Of a stretch of DNA of 64,000 nucleotides, positions 24,776 to 39,000 are shown one piece after another. The notes beneath the pieces are model-generated. The model was not told the origin of the DNA, did not search any database, and was given only the letters and a program-made list of their open reading frames with translations. A program made the translations under genes and the position numbers. Each line of letters begins with the position of its first letter. The stretch's first letter is position 1. Source of the DNA: Panonychus citri (Eukaryota > Arthropoda > Arachnida > Trombidiformes > Tetranychidae); contig NW_026515545.1 in assembly GCF_014898815.1 (NCBI RefSeq), forward strand, positions 2,852,001-2,916,000. The letters run 5' to 3'.

Positions 24776-27700
24776 TCATAATGGTATTGATAATGATTCT
24801 GCAATAACGGCATCATGAATTGTCGGGAAAATTGGTGACCTTTTAGCTGTTATCTTTTCGGTGAATCGAGTCCGCTCTAACATGGAGAGTAAAATGGCCG
24901 GACATGAGGCCAGATAACAGCGAACCCGAATATCTCTTAATCCATTGAAAATCTCAAGGATCATCTCAACTCCCGGTGAATCAACGTAAGAGATTGTTGA
25001 ACAATCGATTATTACAGCGGTCGTTTTACCGAGAATTAGTTTACGTGTCGAATCATCGGCTTCCATCAACTCGAAAAAGGCACAATCGAAGCAAAATTTG
25101 AACAAATTTTCACGAAAAGTTTCAGTATTAAGGAAGAAAAGTGCCGATGAGAATCGGAATATTTTAATTCCATCCAATTCAACTGCTTGTTGGAAATAAT
25201 TTTTCTCAACATAAATCTCTGTATTAGGAAGTTGACCTAAAAGTGATACATTTGGTGCCATGAAACGGACTAGAGCCATGATAATGGCCACCAGGACACC
25301 GACAATAAGGCCAAGGTCAACATCAAGTACAATAGTTGAAAGGAAAGTGATCAGGTAACAGATACCTTCGAGTCGGGAGACTGACCAGATTTGTCTTATA
25401 TCACCAATTTGAATGAGCATATTTTTCAATGCCACCAGAATGATACATGAGAGGACACATTTTGGAAGATAAAAGAAGAGTGGACCAAGGAAGAGAAGGA
25501 TGAGAAGCATGATAAGTGAGGCGATAAGTGCGGTGAGTTGAGTTCGAGCACCAGCGTTTTCTTGAACGGGAGTTCGTGAAAGTGAAGCAGAACAAGGATA
25601 ACACGAGAAAAACGAGGAAAGTAGATCAGCAGCTCCAAGAGCGATAAGTTCCTGTGAGGGACGGATTTGATAGCGATGTTTCTTGGCGAAAATTTTACCC
25701 AATGAAAGTCCAATAGCATAAGTTACCATTGCAACGGCAAAACCATCGGGTAAAAGTTTAACCGAAAGATCAAGATTCGGAGTTGATATTGAAGGTAAAC
25801 CCTTGGGTATATTTCCCATTATACGAACACCATAGTTTACATTCATCCTGATAAAATATGATGCACTTGTTGATGAGATAAGAATGAGCAGATCGATCGG
25901 AACGGAAACCGGAAGGTGAAACTTTTTCTTCATTGGTTCATCAATAAACTCCTTGTAAACCGATAAAATAACAATGCAAACAATTGAGAGCGACGTTGTT
26001 ACCCAATTAGTTGTACTCGCGGCTTTAAACAGATCAATCCAAGTCTATTTTGGGAGGAAAAAGACAAAGACAACAATTAGTTGAAATCAATTGATTGTTC
26101 ACCTGATTTGCTTACATAGATCAATTTAAATGGTCCACTGACGGTTTTGGGTGATTTCCAGCCGAAAAGATCGGCGATTTGACTTGTGGCCACATGAATC
26201 GCTGCTCCGGTTGAAAATGCTGATACCAATTGATCAGATAATAGTATTGATATAATTCCGAGGCGGAAAACTCCCATTACTAATCTTATGGCACCCGCCA
26301 CGAAGCAAAGAGCTGTGGCCACTTCTAAACTTGTATACAATGGAGTTGGATGATTAAGATAATCCAAATTAATTGTTCTATTCCCATGTCCTATTGACAT
26401 AGTTCCAGGAGGAACTCCGAGCTTGTTCATTGTATTCCGAGTCATGATACTGGCGATGGCAAAGGTTCCTGATTAATTAGACAAACAGAATAATCATTCA
26501 AATGGTTAATTAGTTAATTACTATTATATTTTTTTTTCTCATTAGTTCATCTATTCATTATTCACAAGTTAATTGGTATTATCATCATGAAATGTTGATC
26601 ATTATGATTATTTAAGCTAATTAGATTTAAGTTGATTAATTAACCATTAATAATAATACACTAATTAGTTTATCAACTGATTGTTATCATTATCAAAATT
26701 AAATAGTAAAGGTCAAGGATTGACCTTGATAAGGTCTTTCAATTGATTAAATTTTTAATTTAATCACAAATCAATACAAGTGAAAGTGTGAAATGATTAG
26801 TAAATCATTGATTGATTGATTGATTGGTTAATTAGACGATCAACTAATCATATCCTTTATGTTTCAATGACAATTATTAACTAATTAAAGCTTATCTTAT
26901 ATATATTAATTAGTTAATTTTGTTACTTATTGTTAATTATAATCTGATAGATATAATTTTCATCAATTTTCAAGGTTAAACCAGGAAGTAGTCAAATGAT
27001 TAACAATTAAACATTCATAACCTTCATTAGTTAATTTGATTCCTCATTAATGACCTTCAACAATTAACAATCATGATTTACCCTTGATAATGACCATTTA
27101 CCAGACACAATTAAGTCTAATCAATTAAATCCTAATTTAGATCAGAATAAATTGTTTGATTGTTTATATTGATTGAAGATAAACAATTTGATTGGGAAAC
27201 AAAAAGTTAAACTTAATTTTAATATTAAAGACAAATATATAATTAGAATTAAGCTAATTGTAAATCAAGATCAAATATAATCGCAATTAATGATTAACTG
27301 ATAGTAAATCCCAAGTAGGATTAATTAGAAACCATTAGAATCTAGAATAAACCAGATTAATAATTACATAAGATAATTAGATTATCCTAGACAAGAGATG
27401 AGAAAGTATAACAATTAATAACATTGTACACTAACTATTGGCTAATTGTCTCTCTTAATTGTTACACAGACAAAAGAAATCAAATCAAATCGAATATGGA
27501 TTAACCAAAGAAAAATGGATTAAGAGGATTAAAGTAAATTGAAAGGATTAACTTACCAACCGATGCGTGTCTTGATGTACCCATAAGAGCATAAATAATG
27601 ACCGGGAAAAAAGATACATAGAGTCCATTGATTGGCGAGCAGTCCATAGGCCATTCCTTGGGGTAAGTGAGCGGCAGCCGTTAACATCGTTAACCAGATC

Positions 27701-28437
27701 ATGTTTAACATCGTAGGATTTAAGCCAAGAAAGGATTGGAAATAGACTTGAAAATATATTGAACAAAGTGTTATGGGAACAACAGGAACCAGCGTTACGA
27801 GTTAAATGTACTGTTGTGCTCATTTGACGTTTAAACGGGACTTTCCCGTAGCGTGTTTCCAGGTCAACCCATCGGACGGGATCACGGGAAGGCATGATTC
27901 GTCCATGGGTTGATATTGTTTCTGGATTACGTTTTGTTGGATTATCTGGACAAAGAAATGGATTGAAAAAAAAAGATTAATACTTGGACTTTATAAGAAT
28001 AAGATTCAAACTGATCAGATTGATGAGAACTTAATTTTGTTCAAAAAAAGAGAGGGAAAAGTACGAGAAAGAGGAACATGATGATGATGATGATGATGAT
28101 GATACAGGTAAGAGGAGGAAGATAACAAGATGCAAGAGGAGAGGAGAAGAGAGAGAGAGAGAGAGAGAGAAAGTCACATTGTGATCACGTTTTTTTTTCT
28201 TCAACAATAACACCAATTTATCCCGGAAGAGTTGAATTGATATTAAATTGGAATGAAAAGTAAATAACAATCAACAGGTAATGGATTAAGAGATGGTTGA
28301 TTGTGATGATTAAATTGGAAAATAATATTAAGATGATTACTTGCAAAATCGTCAGGATCAAAATCAATAAATGGCCTGAGGCTTGATTTTTCCAGATCAA
28401 CACGATGGTCTACCCATGATGAAAATGAATTAACCAT
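24776..28437 (-). CDS. SLC26-family anion transporter (frame broken in exon 2)
   Basis: Sulfate/anion exchanger of the SLC26 (SulP) family, a plasma-membrane protein with about 14 helices and a cytoplasmic STAS domain. Exons: 28437-28341, 27945-27557, 26468-26116 and 26044-24776. Exon 2 carries the family's N-terminal block (FPILSWLKSYDVKHDLVNDV). The PQGMAYGLLAN and INGLYVSFFP signatures follow, but in two further reading frames, so exon 2 (389 nt) is one base short of the length its phases require. The region near 27,650-27,700 seems to have lost several bases within DVTAGLTVAVMHIPQ. Exon 3 continues correctly (TFAIASIMT). Exon 4 runs through the transport core into the STAS domain (IIDCSTISYVDSPG) with a normal end. 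The product would be about 700 residues, as usual. It is either a recent pseudogene or an assembly fault. Confidence 0.88.
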
Positions 28438-28780
28438 AATTATTAACAAATTATAACTTTTTAACTTTTTATATTTGATGTTTAATTAGGTTTCTTTTTT
28501 TTTGTTATTTAACACAGAAATGGCTTTGATTTTGTGATAGGAAAACAATATTGTAAACACCGGTGAAATTTTAGTAATTGTTGCTGTTTAAAAAAAGTGT
28601 TTTGTAAAAAAAATGGAAATTAAAAATTAATCAACTTTTTGATTGGCACATTGTTTAATTACTAAGGTGTAGGTTAATTGTTGGTGTTAATTAGCAGGCA
28701 AATTCAATATTTTCATTATGATTGAAAGTGATAACGTTAGTTTGTATAGACAACAACATTGAGATGAAGAAGATGAATTC

Positions 28781-28909
28781 GAGAGAGAGAGAGAGAGAGA
28801 GAGATGATAATAAGGATAAAGATGCTGATGGATTGTAAGAGAGAGTAGTTAGTGAGCTTATCATCGTGTGTCTTCAAGAAAGATTTTACCTTTCTCACTC
28901 TCACTCTTA

Positions 28910-28937
<28 letters not shown>
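28781..28937. repeat. GA run facing CT run (imperfect inverted microsatellites)
   Basis: A (GA)n tract at 28781-28804 is followed about 105 nt later by a (CT)n tract at 28911-28937. The two can pair as a hairpin in single-stranded DNA or RNA. They lie a few hundred bases upstream of the SLC26 start codon. Confidence 0.7.
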
Positions 28938-28940
<3 letters not shown>

Positions 28941-31900
28941 TCCTCTCTCACTCCTTACAATCACAATATCGACAATCAAAGTCTCTCATTAATTGCTGGC
29001 ACGATTAAACTTACATCCACCATTGATATTTGCTACTCACTTTGTACTGATGGGTTCATGAACGAAACACTGACAGATAATGTCAATTAAAAAAATACTA
29101 ACATTGGGATGACGATGACGATGATGATTATGATGATGATGAGAGAGATAAAAAAGTGAGAAGATGGATTAAGATGAGTGATAACAAATGATAAAAATGA
29201 TGCGTTTCATTGAATCCACGGTGGGATTGGTGATAGAAAAAAAAAGAAAACGACAAATTAATCGAAATGTCTTTATCTTCCTATTACCTACTCTCCCTCT
29301 CCCTCCTTCTCTCTCATTTATCTTCTTCTTAATTCTCATCATATCATCTCTTCCCTCCCCTCATTAAGGAGCTTAATTATTGTGGTAAATCCAATAAAAT
29401 GGCTCCGGATTAAGTTAACCCTTTTCCCCTTCCAAATCATATCATCATCAATGGAAACACAAGATGATCAGACTTTTGGTATTAATTGTTGAATGATCAC
29501 CTGAACCAATTTATGTTCATTCCTAACAATTAATCAGTGGAAATTACATCTTTTAATTAACGTAAATTAATCACAATCTAAATTTAAAACAATGTTAATT
29601 TCCCCCACTTTCCAATTGCAATTAAAAGGCGAAACTGATTACATATAATTAACTGTCCAAGTTTTTTTTTATATTGTACTTAATCAAGGAAATGATTTAA
29701 ATTGTAATTATAATTGTTGGATTGATAAGCAAAGGGTTAATCACTATTATATTAGTGGAAAAGTTTAATTGTTAAACTAAATTGTTTGACAGTCTCCTTT
29801 AATTAATACTACACAATTAAACGTTTTTTTTTACTTCATGAGAACCATCAATTTGTTATTGTTGATTAACAATCAGTTGATTTAATTTGTGTCAACCTTG
29901 ACATGTCGTTACTTTGACTGATTAGTGATTATAGTTGATTAAATTATAATGATAATCAATGGACTTATTGGATTTTTACATGTTGAACAATTATAATTAG
30001 CCAATGAAAAACCATTGATTAAATTGTTGAAATGTTAAATTGTTATCCAATAATTAAAATACTGATGATGATTACAAAGGGATTAGAAAACTTTTTTACC
30101 GTTAACAAGGATAATCAAAAATTGATTATCAATACAATCAGTAAACTATTCAATTATTTCATTGTTGTTGAAACAACAAGGTAACTAATCTTAATCACTT
30201 GAAATTATATTTGATTAGTCTGATCAAGATACACAATTTACCTTAATAAACGTCCTTGTCTAATCAATGGACTTAATCATCAACTCAAGTGGCAAAGGGT
30301 AATTGTTGCAATTGGATTAACCAAAATTAAGCTAATCAGTTAATCTGATTGCGATTTGGGCAATTGAAATTATTATAACTAATTTTTCATGTACTTTTTC
30401 ATAGTCAGTCAAATTTAAGGATTTAATTGCGATTTTAATCATGCAGATTAGCTTAATTGTTACCAAGATTGTCTCATTATCTGTATCACCATCTTAAGTT
30501 TATTTATTGCAATTAATCAATTGAATTGAATTTGTTTAGTTTAAGAGCCCTGGCAAAAAGGAAGTAAATTACGTGTGTGATTGATTACAATTAAATGGTT
30601 ACAATCAAATAATTATTATCTAATTGTTGTTTGTTTTGGTGAATGAAGATTATGAAATTTGAGTGGATTATTCTGATGATCGTTATTACCTTTGGACTTT
30701 AAGGATTGACAAGAACGACGAAGTCGGTACGATTATGGAAAAGGCCTTAACGATTTCAATAAGTACAATTAGCTGATTAGATTGTTAAGAGTCTAATTAA
30801 GCCTTCGACAATTTTAATTGTTGATACAATAAACAACAACAACAACAACTGAAAGAGATTCAATATTTGTTCAGATACTTAATTTTTGTTGATTGTGAAA
30901 ATCCTTAATCAATTCAGATCCATGAGGTAATTTGATTGGAAATCAATAATTAATCGAGATCGATATCAATATTAGTCTTAATTGTTGTCCAATATTATAT
31001 CAATGAGGAATTGCAATCAACGGTTATAAGTTAATTTTCTGGTTAAAACTGCAAAATCAATGACGTTAATTGAGTTAAATTAATTTTACAACAAATGATC
31101 AACAACAATCAACTAATTTTGCATCAATCGTTCAATTCAATTAATTTGCAATTGATTTGCATTTGATACTTTGCAATTTAGATTGTTGTTAATTAACTAT
31201 TTGAATCAGCATAAAATAAATGGATACTTGAGACTTGATCAATGATCTTAATTGATGACAATTTAATGAAATTAGCAGTGATCAATTAAACTCAATGATT
31301 ATCAGTCTAGATAAATGAGTTAAATTAATTAACCATTTTAAATTTTTATTTATACCTAATGATTTGTAGGATTTAATTACATTGTGATTGCAATAATCAA
31401 GTATTCATGTAGGTTAATTGTTGCTTCAGGTCAATGGTTAATTAATTTCTTGATTGTTGAAACATTTTTCATTAATTGTTATGAAAGTGATTGAAAAAAA
31501 AACTTATATAACAAAATGATTGGGTTTATGTAACTAAATGATGAGACAATTTCAATATTTGTACTTTGATTGTAACAATCAAGTGAATGATTGATTAAAG
31601 ATAAAAAATTATTGTATCTTCATTGATTTAATTGTCGCCATCTATTGCATTTAAATTGTTTGATTAAACAAGAAAATAAATGGTTAATTGTGAATCTGAT
31701 TACTTAACCAACAACAACAGCAACAATTAAATAGTTGGAAATGATAATCAAATCTTCAATTGATTGGAAAAAAACAATTAATTAATAATATCTCTTGACA
31801 ATTAAGTATTGTTGTTAAGTTAATTTTTTATTACTCGATAACAATTGATTGGATTAACTATCTCTTAATCAAATTGATTGTGTTATGAATTAATCACTAA

Positions 31901-33798
31901 TCTGATTAGATTTTATCATCATCATCATCATCATCATCAAATTATATTATTATTATTATAAAATATCAGCTGGGAATTTAAATTGTCATCTTAATTGTTG
32001 TCACTAATTGTTATCAAGTAATCGCTTGATTTTTTGCTCGACAATCAATTAACCATTGTTCACAATTAGCTTGGTAATTAAATTGTTTCGAGGTTAATCA
32101 TGGCAACAATTAAATGATCAACCAATTGAATTAGAGGACAATTTATAAACCACTAGATGATTAGCTCTTCAACAGTAAATCAAATTAAATTACAATCAAA
32201 CTGAATTAGTTAATTATCTCAAGTAATTTTCTTCATATTCTTAACAATTTACCTTGATTAATCAACTGATTGTCTCAATTAAAATCTTCATGATAATATT
32301 TCAAGGAAGTTAATCAAATATGTGTAACATTATAAATATGAATCTAATTCAGTTGTGATTAGTAAATTGTTCAATATTTGATTTAGGTTTAGAATGGAAA
32401 ACAAAACGTTAATTAATTATAATAATTAAATTGATTGTTATCTCATCTCGTACATAATTGATTCCCAGAGTGTTGATTGAAATTAAACCTCATCAAGTCT
32501 TGATAATTACAAAGTCTAACAATTAAACAATCATATTGATCACCTTATTATTAAGATTATCAATTGATAATCAACTGATTCTCATAACAATCTGTTGGTA
32601 ACAATTAATTTTTTCAATAACAAAAAAAGTCAATTTCTAATCAAAATTACCATATAACATAACGACAGTTTATCATTACCAAGTTAATTAAAGGAAGTTA
32701 ATTAGTTAATTAGTGTCTAATACCATTTGATTAGGTCTGATCTGTCAAAAATCCTAAAACAATAATCAATTGTTCATCTCAATAATTATCATTATTATTA
32801 TTGATTAATGATTGATTAAGGAAACTCAATTAGATCTGATAGATTGTGATAGTAATATTTTGTACATTGAATATAACTAATTAAAACTGATTAACCAACA
32901 GAAAGATAATCATTCTGATTGGTAATTTATATGAAAAATTAAATTGACAATGACGTAAATTGATCAAGGCTTAGTAACAGTAATTAATTTGATTACCGTA
33001 ATTGTAATTAATTAATCGTGAAAATAGTAAACAATCAAAAGTGGTTCAGTTTTTTTAAAAAAAGCATTAATTGTTTACTCTGAATGGTAAGAAAAATAAT
33101 CAAGTAGTTAACATATAATACTAATAATATACAATAGTAATTAACTAACTAGAAACAGCAATTAATGAGTGCTCATGATAACAAGTATTAATTATAAGAT
33201 GATGATCATGATGATGATGATGAAAATCACACAAACAGATGATTAATATAATAGGAAAGTTTCCAAAAAATTTCAAATGTTATTATTTGATTTCTGGAAT
33301 TGGATCAGTTGAAAAAAATTCAGTTCCATGGGAAATCATCATGTCAACGATATAATGATAATATTCATAACCTTGGAATTTCAATCTCTCGAAAAGGTTC
33401 AAGGTATTAAATTGTTAATTGTGATCACAATTAACTATTTAATTGTAAAGATTACAATATACACAAAATGAGAAGCTAACAGTGTATTTGTATATGAAAA
33501 TTAAAGTTAATTGCTACTATCAATTAATGTTAATTATCTTTAAATTACAATTAAGATATTTTCTTGATCAGTTGATTAAGATGATCTTGAGTGTTAGTCG
33601 ATGGATTGAAAGAGAGAGCAGATTATAAAGTGAAAAATTCAACATTTACAGAGAAACATAAAGTTATTGATAGAATAGTTAATTGTTGATTTGATTGTCT
33701 TGGTTTGCCTTTTCGTTTCGTTCACAATTAACTTAATTACTTAATGGATAATCTATCGGTCAATGAGGGTCCCTGAGGGTCAATGAAGAAAATCCCTC
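28938..33798. other. Long AT-rich intergenic region
   Basis: About 4.9 kb without a recognised gene. A run of ATC triplets sits at about 31,915-31,938. Two short frames with coding-like codon choice stand out: 30663-30776 (+, 37 codons before the stop) and 33283-33408 (-, 41 codons before the stop). Neither has a proper acceptor or known similarity. They could be exons of the unidentified minus-strand gene that starts at 36042, but I cannot connect them. Confidence 0.5.
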
Positions 33799-34799
33799 AT
33801 GGAAAAGGTCAATCAAATTCCAGGTATCGGTTTAGTTATGGCCATGGGATCGGGTATTTCTCTGGCCACTGGAGGTTTAACCGTTAAACTGGTTGATTCA
33901 CTTTCGGGAATTGAGATTGCCGTTGCTCGGTGAGTTAAATTGTTATGATATTGTCGAGTGATTAACGTGATAAATGTGATCTTTATCTTTAGTTCTTTGG
34001 TAACTTGTGTATTGGTTTTCATTTTCATTCTGTTCCAACGGGAATCGTTCATGCCACCATCGGGTGAACGTTTCCTCTCTTAATGAGATCAGTGACTGGA
34101 TGTATTGCATTGATTTTCTCATTCTCAGCAATTAAGTTAATTCCTCTCGGTGATTCACAATCAATCGTCTTTTCATCACCAGTGTTTGTCTCGATACTTG
34201 GATGTTTAATTCTTAAAGAACCTTGTGGAATAGTCCAAATTTTTTCCGTTTTCATGGCGATCGGAGGCATTTTTCTCATCTCAAGGCCAAGTTTCATATT
34301 CCCCTCGAACGATGTTACATTAGTCTCTACATCTTCGAATCGTACCCTTGGCCTAACGTTTGCCCTTTGCTCGTGTCTCGGTGCTTCATTCACATTCATA
34401 TGTATGCGTCGATTACCCAAAACTCCAGCATCGGTTGTAGTCTTTTGGTATTCAACATTTTGTGTAGTCGCTGGTACAATTGTCTCATTTACCAATGGTA
34501 CATTCACCTTACCGGAAACACTACATGATTATGGTTTACTTTTACTCTGTGGATTGACCGGTCTATTTGGTCAAGGGATATTAACACTCGCTCTTAAGAT
34601 TGAAAATGCTGGACCAGTTTCCTTGGCTCGATCAATTGAAATCGTCATGGCCTTTATTTATCAAGTAACGATTCTGGGTGAAAGTGTATCAATATATTCA
34701 GGCATTGGTGCCATTGTCCTAGGAATCGGTGTAATTACCGTTGGTCTTCATAAATGGTACCTAAGTGACCTCAACAATTTAAAGTATTTTCTGTTGTAA
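33799..34799 (+). CDS. SLC35G/EamA-type membrane transporter (frame broken near 34,078)
   Basis: Two exons: 33799-33929 and 33993-34799. The ATG at 33799 begins MEKVNQIPGIGLVMAMGSGI, the first helix of a ten-helix drug/metabolite-transporter (EamA) fold. Exon 2 continues through PPSGERFLS, the loop before the third helix. The frame then hits TAA at about 34080 and resumes one base later as MRSVTGCIALIFSFSAIKLI and on to the TAA at 34799. One additional T in the CTCTCTTAATG stretch would give an unbroken protein of about 310 residues. Conserved features include SPVFVSILGCLILKE in the first EamA repeat and a second repeat after residue 180. The PPxGER loop is typical of SLC35G1-like members. 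The substrate of this family is uncertain. Confidence 0.82.
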
Positions 34800-35391
34800 A
34801 AAAAAGTCCAACACAACAGTAAACACTTTCTCCAATCAAACATAATCATTTAATCATGGAAATAAATTTGATTAAATTAATCCATTTTTTTCCTATCATC
34901 AATGTCATCACAATTAATAAAAATCTCTCTTTCCAAAGACAAATTTTGTAACTCTTAACATTTTCCCTAAATCTCATCAAATGATTAACTAAATTGTTAC
35001 ACAATTAATTAATTAGCATCAGTTGCGTGTAACTTATGATGAAAAAGGTAAATTGATTAACATTATAATTTCCAATAGAAACAATTAACTAATCCTGTGA
35101 TGGTGATTTAAAGATTATGTTGTATTACATTACAAGCCTTTTGTATGTAGCAATTTGTTATTTGTTAATTGTGATTAAGTTAATTGTCACTCTAATCAAT
35201 GGTATAAGGATAAGTGAGAGGGAATCACGGGTGACAAAGATAAACAATGGAAAGTTATTAACGATAACAAGATGACTTGGGATGAAGATGATAAGATGGA
35301 TTTAATTGTTTTCTTTTTTTTTGGTTAATCATAATCTTTGCAAATTACTGATCAAGGTTTTCCTTTTTCTCGTTGATTTTTCTGAAATTAG
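34800..35391. other. Spacer with SLC35G 3' end
   Basis: AT-rich DNA with AATAAA-like hexamers near 34,859 and 34,918 that may serve the SLC35G transcript. On the minus strand this would be intron of the His/Ser-rich gene that starts at 36042. No coding signal. Confidence 0.4.
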
Positions 35392-36042
35392 TTAATTGTT
35401 ACTCACTTGATAATCGTTCATCATCCTGAAATCCAACGTTAACATAAGCTCTTTTCGATAGACTATCAATGGGCATTGAATAGGAATTAATTGATGAGGG
35501 TGAGGTTGAAGGTGATGGTCATCATCGTAAAGTCCATTTTGTCGGAAAGTTGAAGGCTGAGAGAAATGTCGATGACCAAATTGTGAGGCATTGTGATAAT
35601 TTTCAATTGGATGAGCATATTGAGAAACTGATGAGGACAATGTTGATGATGAATTTGATAGATGATTATTATTACTATTTGAATGATGGTGATGGTGATG
35701 ATGAGCATGATGATGGGGAGGAAGAGAATTGTGAGAATGGTGAAATGATACATTTCCAGGTAATGATGATGATGATGCACCATCAACGTAACATGGTTTA
35801 TCAAGAGCTCCATAACTTTTAACATAGGTAACATCACCACCACCACCACCACACCCAACACCACCTTCACCGTCAATACTTGATGGTGTTGATGGATGTG
35901 AGATGAAATTACTGTTATCAAGATCCATGTTGAATTTGATTGATTCAGAATCGGTGAAATCGTCATTGTTTATATCAATATGAGGATTGATGGTGGTCAC
36001 TTTTTTACTACCTGAGCTTCCCGAGTTACTTGAACGTTTCAT
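35392..36042 (-). CDS. First coding exon of an unidentified His/Ser/Asn-rich protein
   Basis: Frame open from an ATG at 36042 with low-complexity content: a Ser-rich start (MKRSSNSGSSGSKK), an Asp/Asn stretch, a glycine patch, an eight-residue region of mostly His and several poly-Ser runs. At the end a strong splice donor (CAA then GTGAGT) lies about 20 nt before the stop, so this is very probably a first coding exon rather than a whole gene. In the last 70 nt another frame gives a better-looking peptide (MPIDSLSKRAYVNVGFQDDE) ending at the same donor; one missing base near 35,475-35,485 would join the two. No downstream exon was found. The SLC35G gene on the other strand lies where the next intron would be. 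Function unknown; a cytoplasmic N-terminal tail of a membrane protein is one possibility. Confidence 0.5.
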   Translation of the reverse strand: MKRSSNSGSSGSKKVTTINPHIDINNDDFTDSESIKFNMDLDNSNFISHPSTPSSIDGEGGVGCGGGGGDVTYVKSYGALDKPCYVDGASSSSLPGNVSFHHSHNSLPPHHHAHHHHHHHSNSNNNHLSNSSSTLSSSVSQYAHPIENYHNASQFGHRHFSQPSTFRQNGLYDDDHHLQPHPHQLIPIQCPLIVYRKELMLTLDFRMMNDYQVSNN

Positions 36043-39000
36043 ATTGACGATAATTCAATTTGAATTTGAAAGTTTTACAATTTATAATATAATAAAATGT
36101 CAATCACTTGTTGTTGCAATTTGATAACAACAATAACACAAAAGTATTATAAGTGTTTCGTTGATTGTTAATTGCTAATTTAAGTTTATTTCTCTCTCTC
36201 TCTCACTTGCTTTATTACTATTACTAGATTTGACTATCAATTTATATATCAACTTGATTGTTTCGAGAGACTAAGGAGAGTAAATTGTGAGTGAGAAAGG
36301 GAGGCAGGGAGAAATAGAGAAAGAGAGAGAGACTGTGATGAAGAGTGGGAGTGGGAGGAGGAAGAATAAAGGAAACTTGAGTTTTTTTTTCTTCTTCTTC
36401 TTGATTTACAGTTAGTTAATTGTAGAGAATGGGAAGGTTAAGTGTATTCGAATGTGAATCAACTTGAATTACATATTTAGATTTACTAGGTTGTCATTTA
36501 AATAGCTAATGTGTCGATTATCATGGAAACAATTGTTCATCATTCTGGGAATCGATGATTATATCGATAGAAAAGATTATTTTTCGCTTGATTCAATGCA
36601 TTCGTATTTGATTGTCTTATTATCAGATCATCAGATCATCTACTAGATTAGATTAACTTTTCGGTGTCAATTGTTTGGTTAAACTAATGAACTAAGGACC
36701 AAAGTGTTAATGGTAAAGGGAGAATCAATTTTTACCGTTAGATTGAAAGAGGAGATAATCTTAATAGGAGGACATGGAGATGAAGCTTTTTGTCAATGGA
36801 AATTGAAAATTGATGAAAAAATGAATGAAAAAGTTACAATTTCATTTGTCTTTTCGTTGATTGTAACAGTTAATTAGTACCTTTTGATGGTTTACATGGA
36901 CATCAATTGATAGGTGATGGTTTATATGTGACAATTAAGAGCACGATCACTTAATTAGGTTTTGAGGCTTTGGTGTAATTCCTTTAATGGTAATGAAATA
37001 AATGATGAATGATCTTGTAAATTGAATCCTTCCAATTAATAGAATCATCAACAAGATTAAGAGATGAAAATTATTATTAATTTTCCATCAATTAGTTAAT
37101 TTATATTGTCATTTAATTGCTCCGAGACACGGGTTTCATTAATCAAATTGATTTGATTGATAAACAACAACAAAAAAGTTAATCGTTTTCCTAACAACCC
37201 CCCTTTTAGATTTAATTGTGATGATTAAAATGATGATGAGGGATTAAACGATTTAATCTCATAAATAATCAACAATTGTTTAATTGTTTGCAACCCAATT
37301 AATTTGATTAAAGCTCAATCAGTTAATCGATACGCAATTAAATCAATAATCATCAGGTTTTCATCTATTAATTCAAAGTTACACTTGAAATCATTGAAAA
37401 AGTTAACAACACAATAGCAAAAAGGTTAACCTAAGGTTAACAATTAACGGTAGCAATTAACAACTCGGATGACACTTTATTATATTAATAAAAACAATAA
37501 CCAAATTAAAATTAATCAAATAAAACAGGTGATTAGATTGTGATATTAATTTAGTTCAACAATTAGTTAACATGGTTGATGGAAACATTTTCCCATTGAT
37601 AGAAATGATTTTTTGTTTCTTGTTAAATCAAATTGTTGTTGATCACGATCATCATGGTGGTTAATTGATTATAATCAATTAAATGTTAATCAACTATTGA
37701 GACTCGTCACAATTAGATTAATCTAATTTGTTTACTTGTGTAATCTCACTGATTAATTAAAACACAACAACAATTAACAGACGTAGTTGATTAAAATGAT
37801 TCATCTGAAAGTTTTTCCCTCGCTTTCAATTGAGCTAATCAGATATTAACGATGTATCCATTTGATTTTGTTTCAATCACAATTAGTTGATTAATTAACT
37901 AGATATCAATTAATAATGATAATATATGTAACTATGAGGTAAACTTGAAACAATTAAATCTTGTTGATTATGTTATATGATTACAATCAATTTGTTTAAG
38001 GGTTAACATGGTAAATCAAGTAGATGGTTAAAGTTGATTGTCTTTTGGATTATTGTATTCATGGTATTGTTGTTGTTTAGGATAAAATTAATTAATCACT
38101 TAGAGAAAAAGGTAAATGATGATTAGTTGATTGTTTACGTTAAGAAATCATTGAGATGACAATTAAACGGAGTTTGATTTGTTAAGAGGCAAATTGATGA
38201 TGATCATTTTCACAATTTAATTGATTTGAATTTTGCTGTTTCTTTGTATTGATAATTTCAAGCTCATTTAAAAGGGAACACAGTTAATTAACTAATTATA
38301 TCAAATAGATAATCAATAGATATTGAAAATTGTTGTTGTTAATCAAAAAGTAGTAAAAAGATGAGCTATTGGGTTGGGCTGATTACTTAAATTGTTGATT
38401 AACAGTAAACGAATCAAATCTTACTATTAACATGATAAGAATCAAATGATCATTAAGTTGGCAAACTTGTAGCAATTAGTGGTTCTAATTGTAGAGAGAC
38501 TTAATTGTTTCCATATTGTCAGCAGAAAACAAAATCCAGAACAAGATTAAACAGTTCGAGAGTTTTTTTAATCACATTCTAGATCATTAATCACTTGGAA
38601 ATCACATTAGAGACAATTAACTAACGTGTTGACCATTAACTTACTCAACAAATTAATCGACGATTAGAAATAGTAAATTGATTGTTTATTGATTGTTTTT
38701 CATTTTCTCTGTAAAAAAATTAAATTGATCAACCAGAAAACCAGAAATCGAAACATAAACAAACCAGAATTGGTGATGCAATGATTCCCATGGTTCCTAA
38801 TATTAGATTGACCTTCATTTTAAACTTGGATCGAAATCAAAAATTAAATCAACTAATCACAAGATTAAGGGTGACAATTAACCATGAGAGATGATTTTCT
38901 AATAATAATCTTAATCCCTTAATCCTTGTTTTCTGTCTCATGATCAAAGTCTATTGATTCATAAGTATTAATGATAATCATGTTCACAGTTGAAACGATT

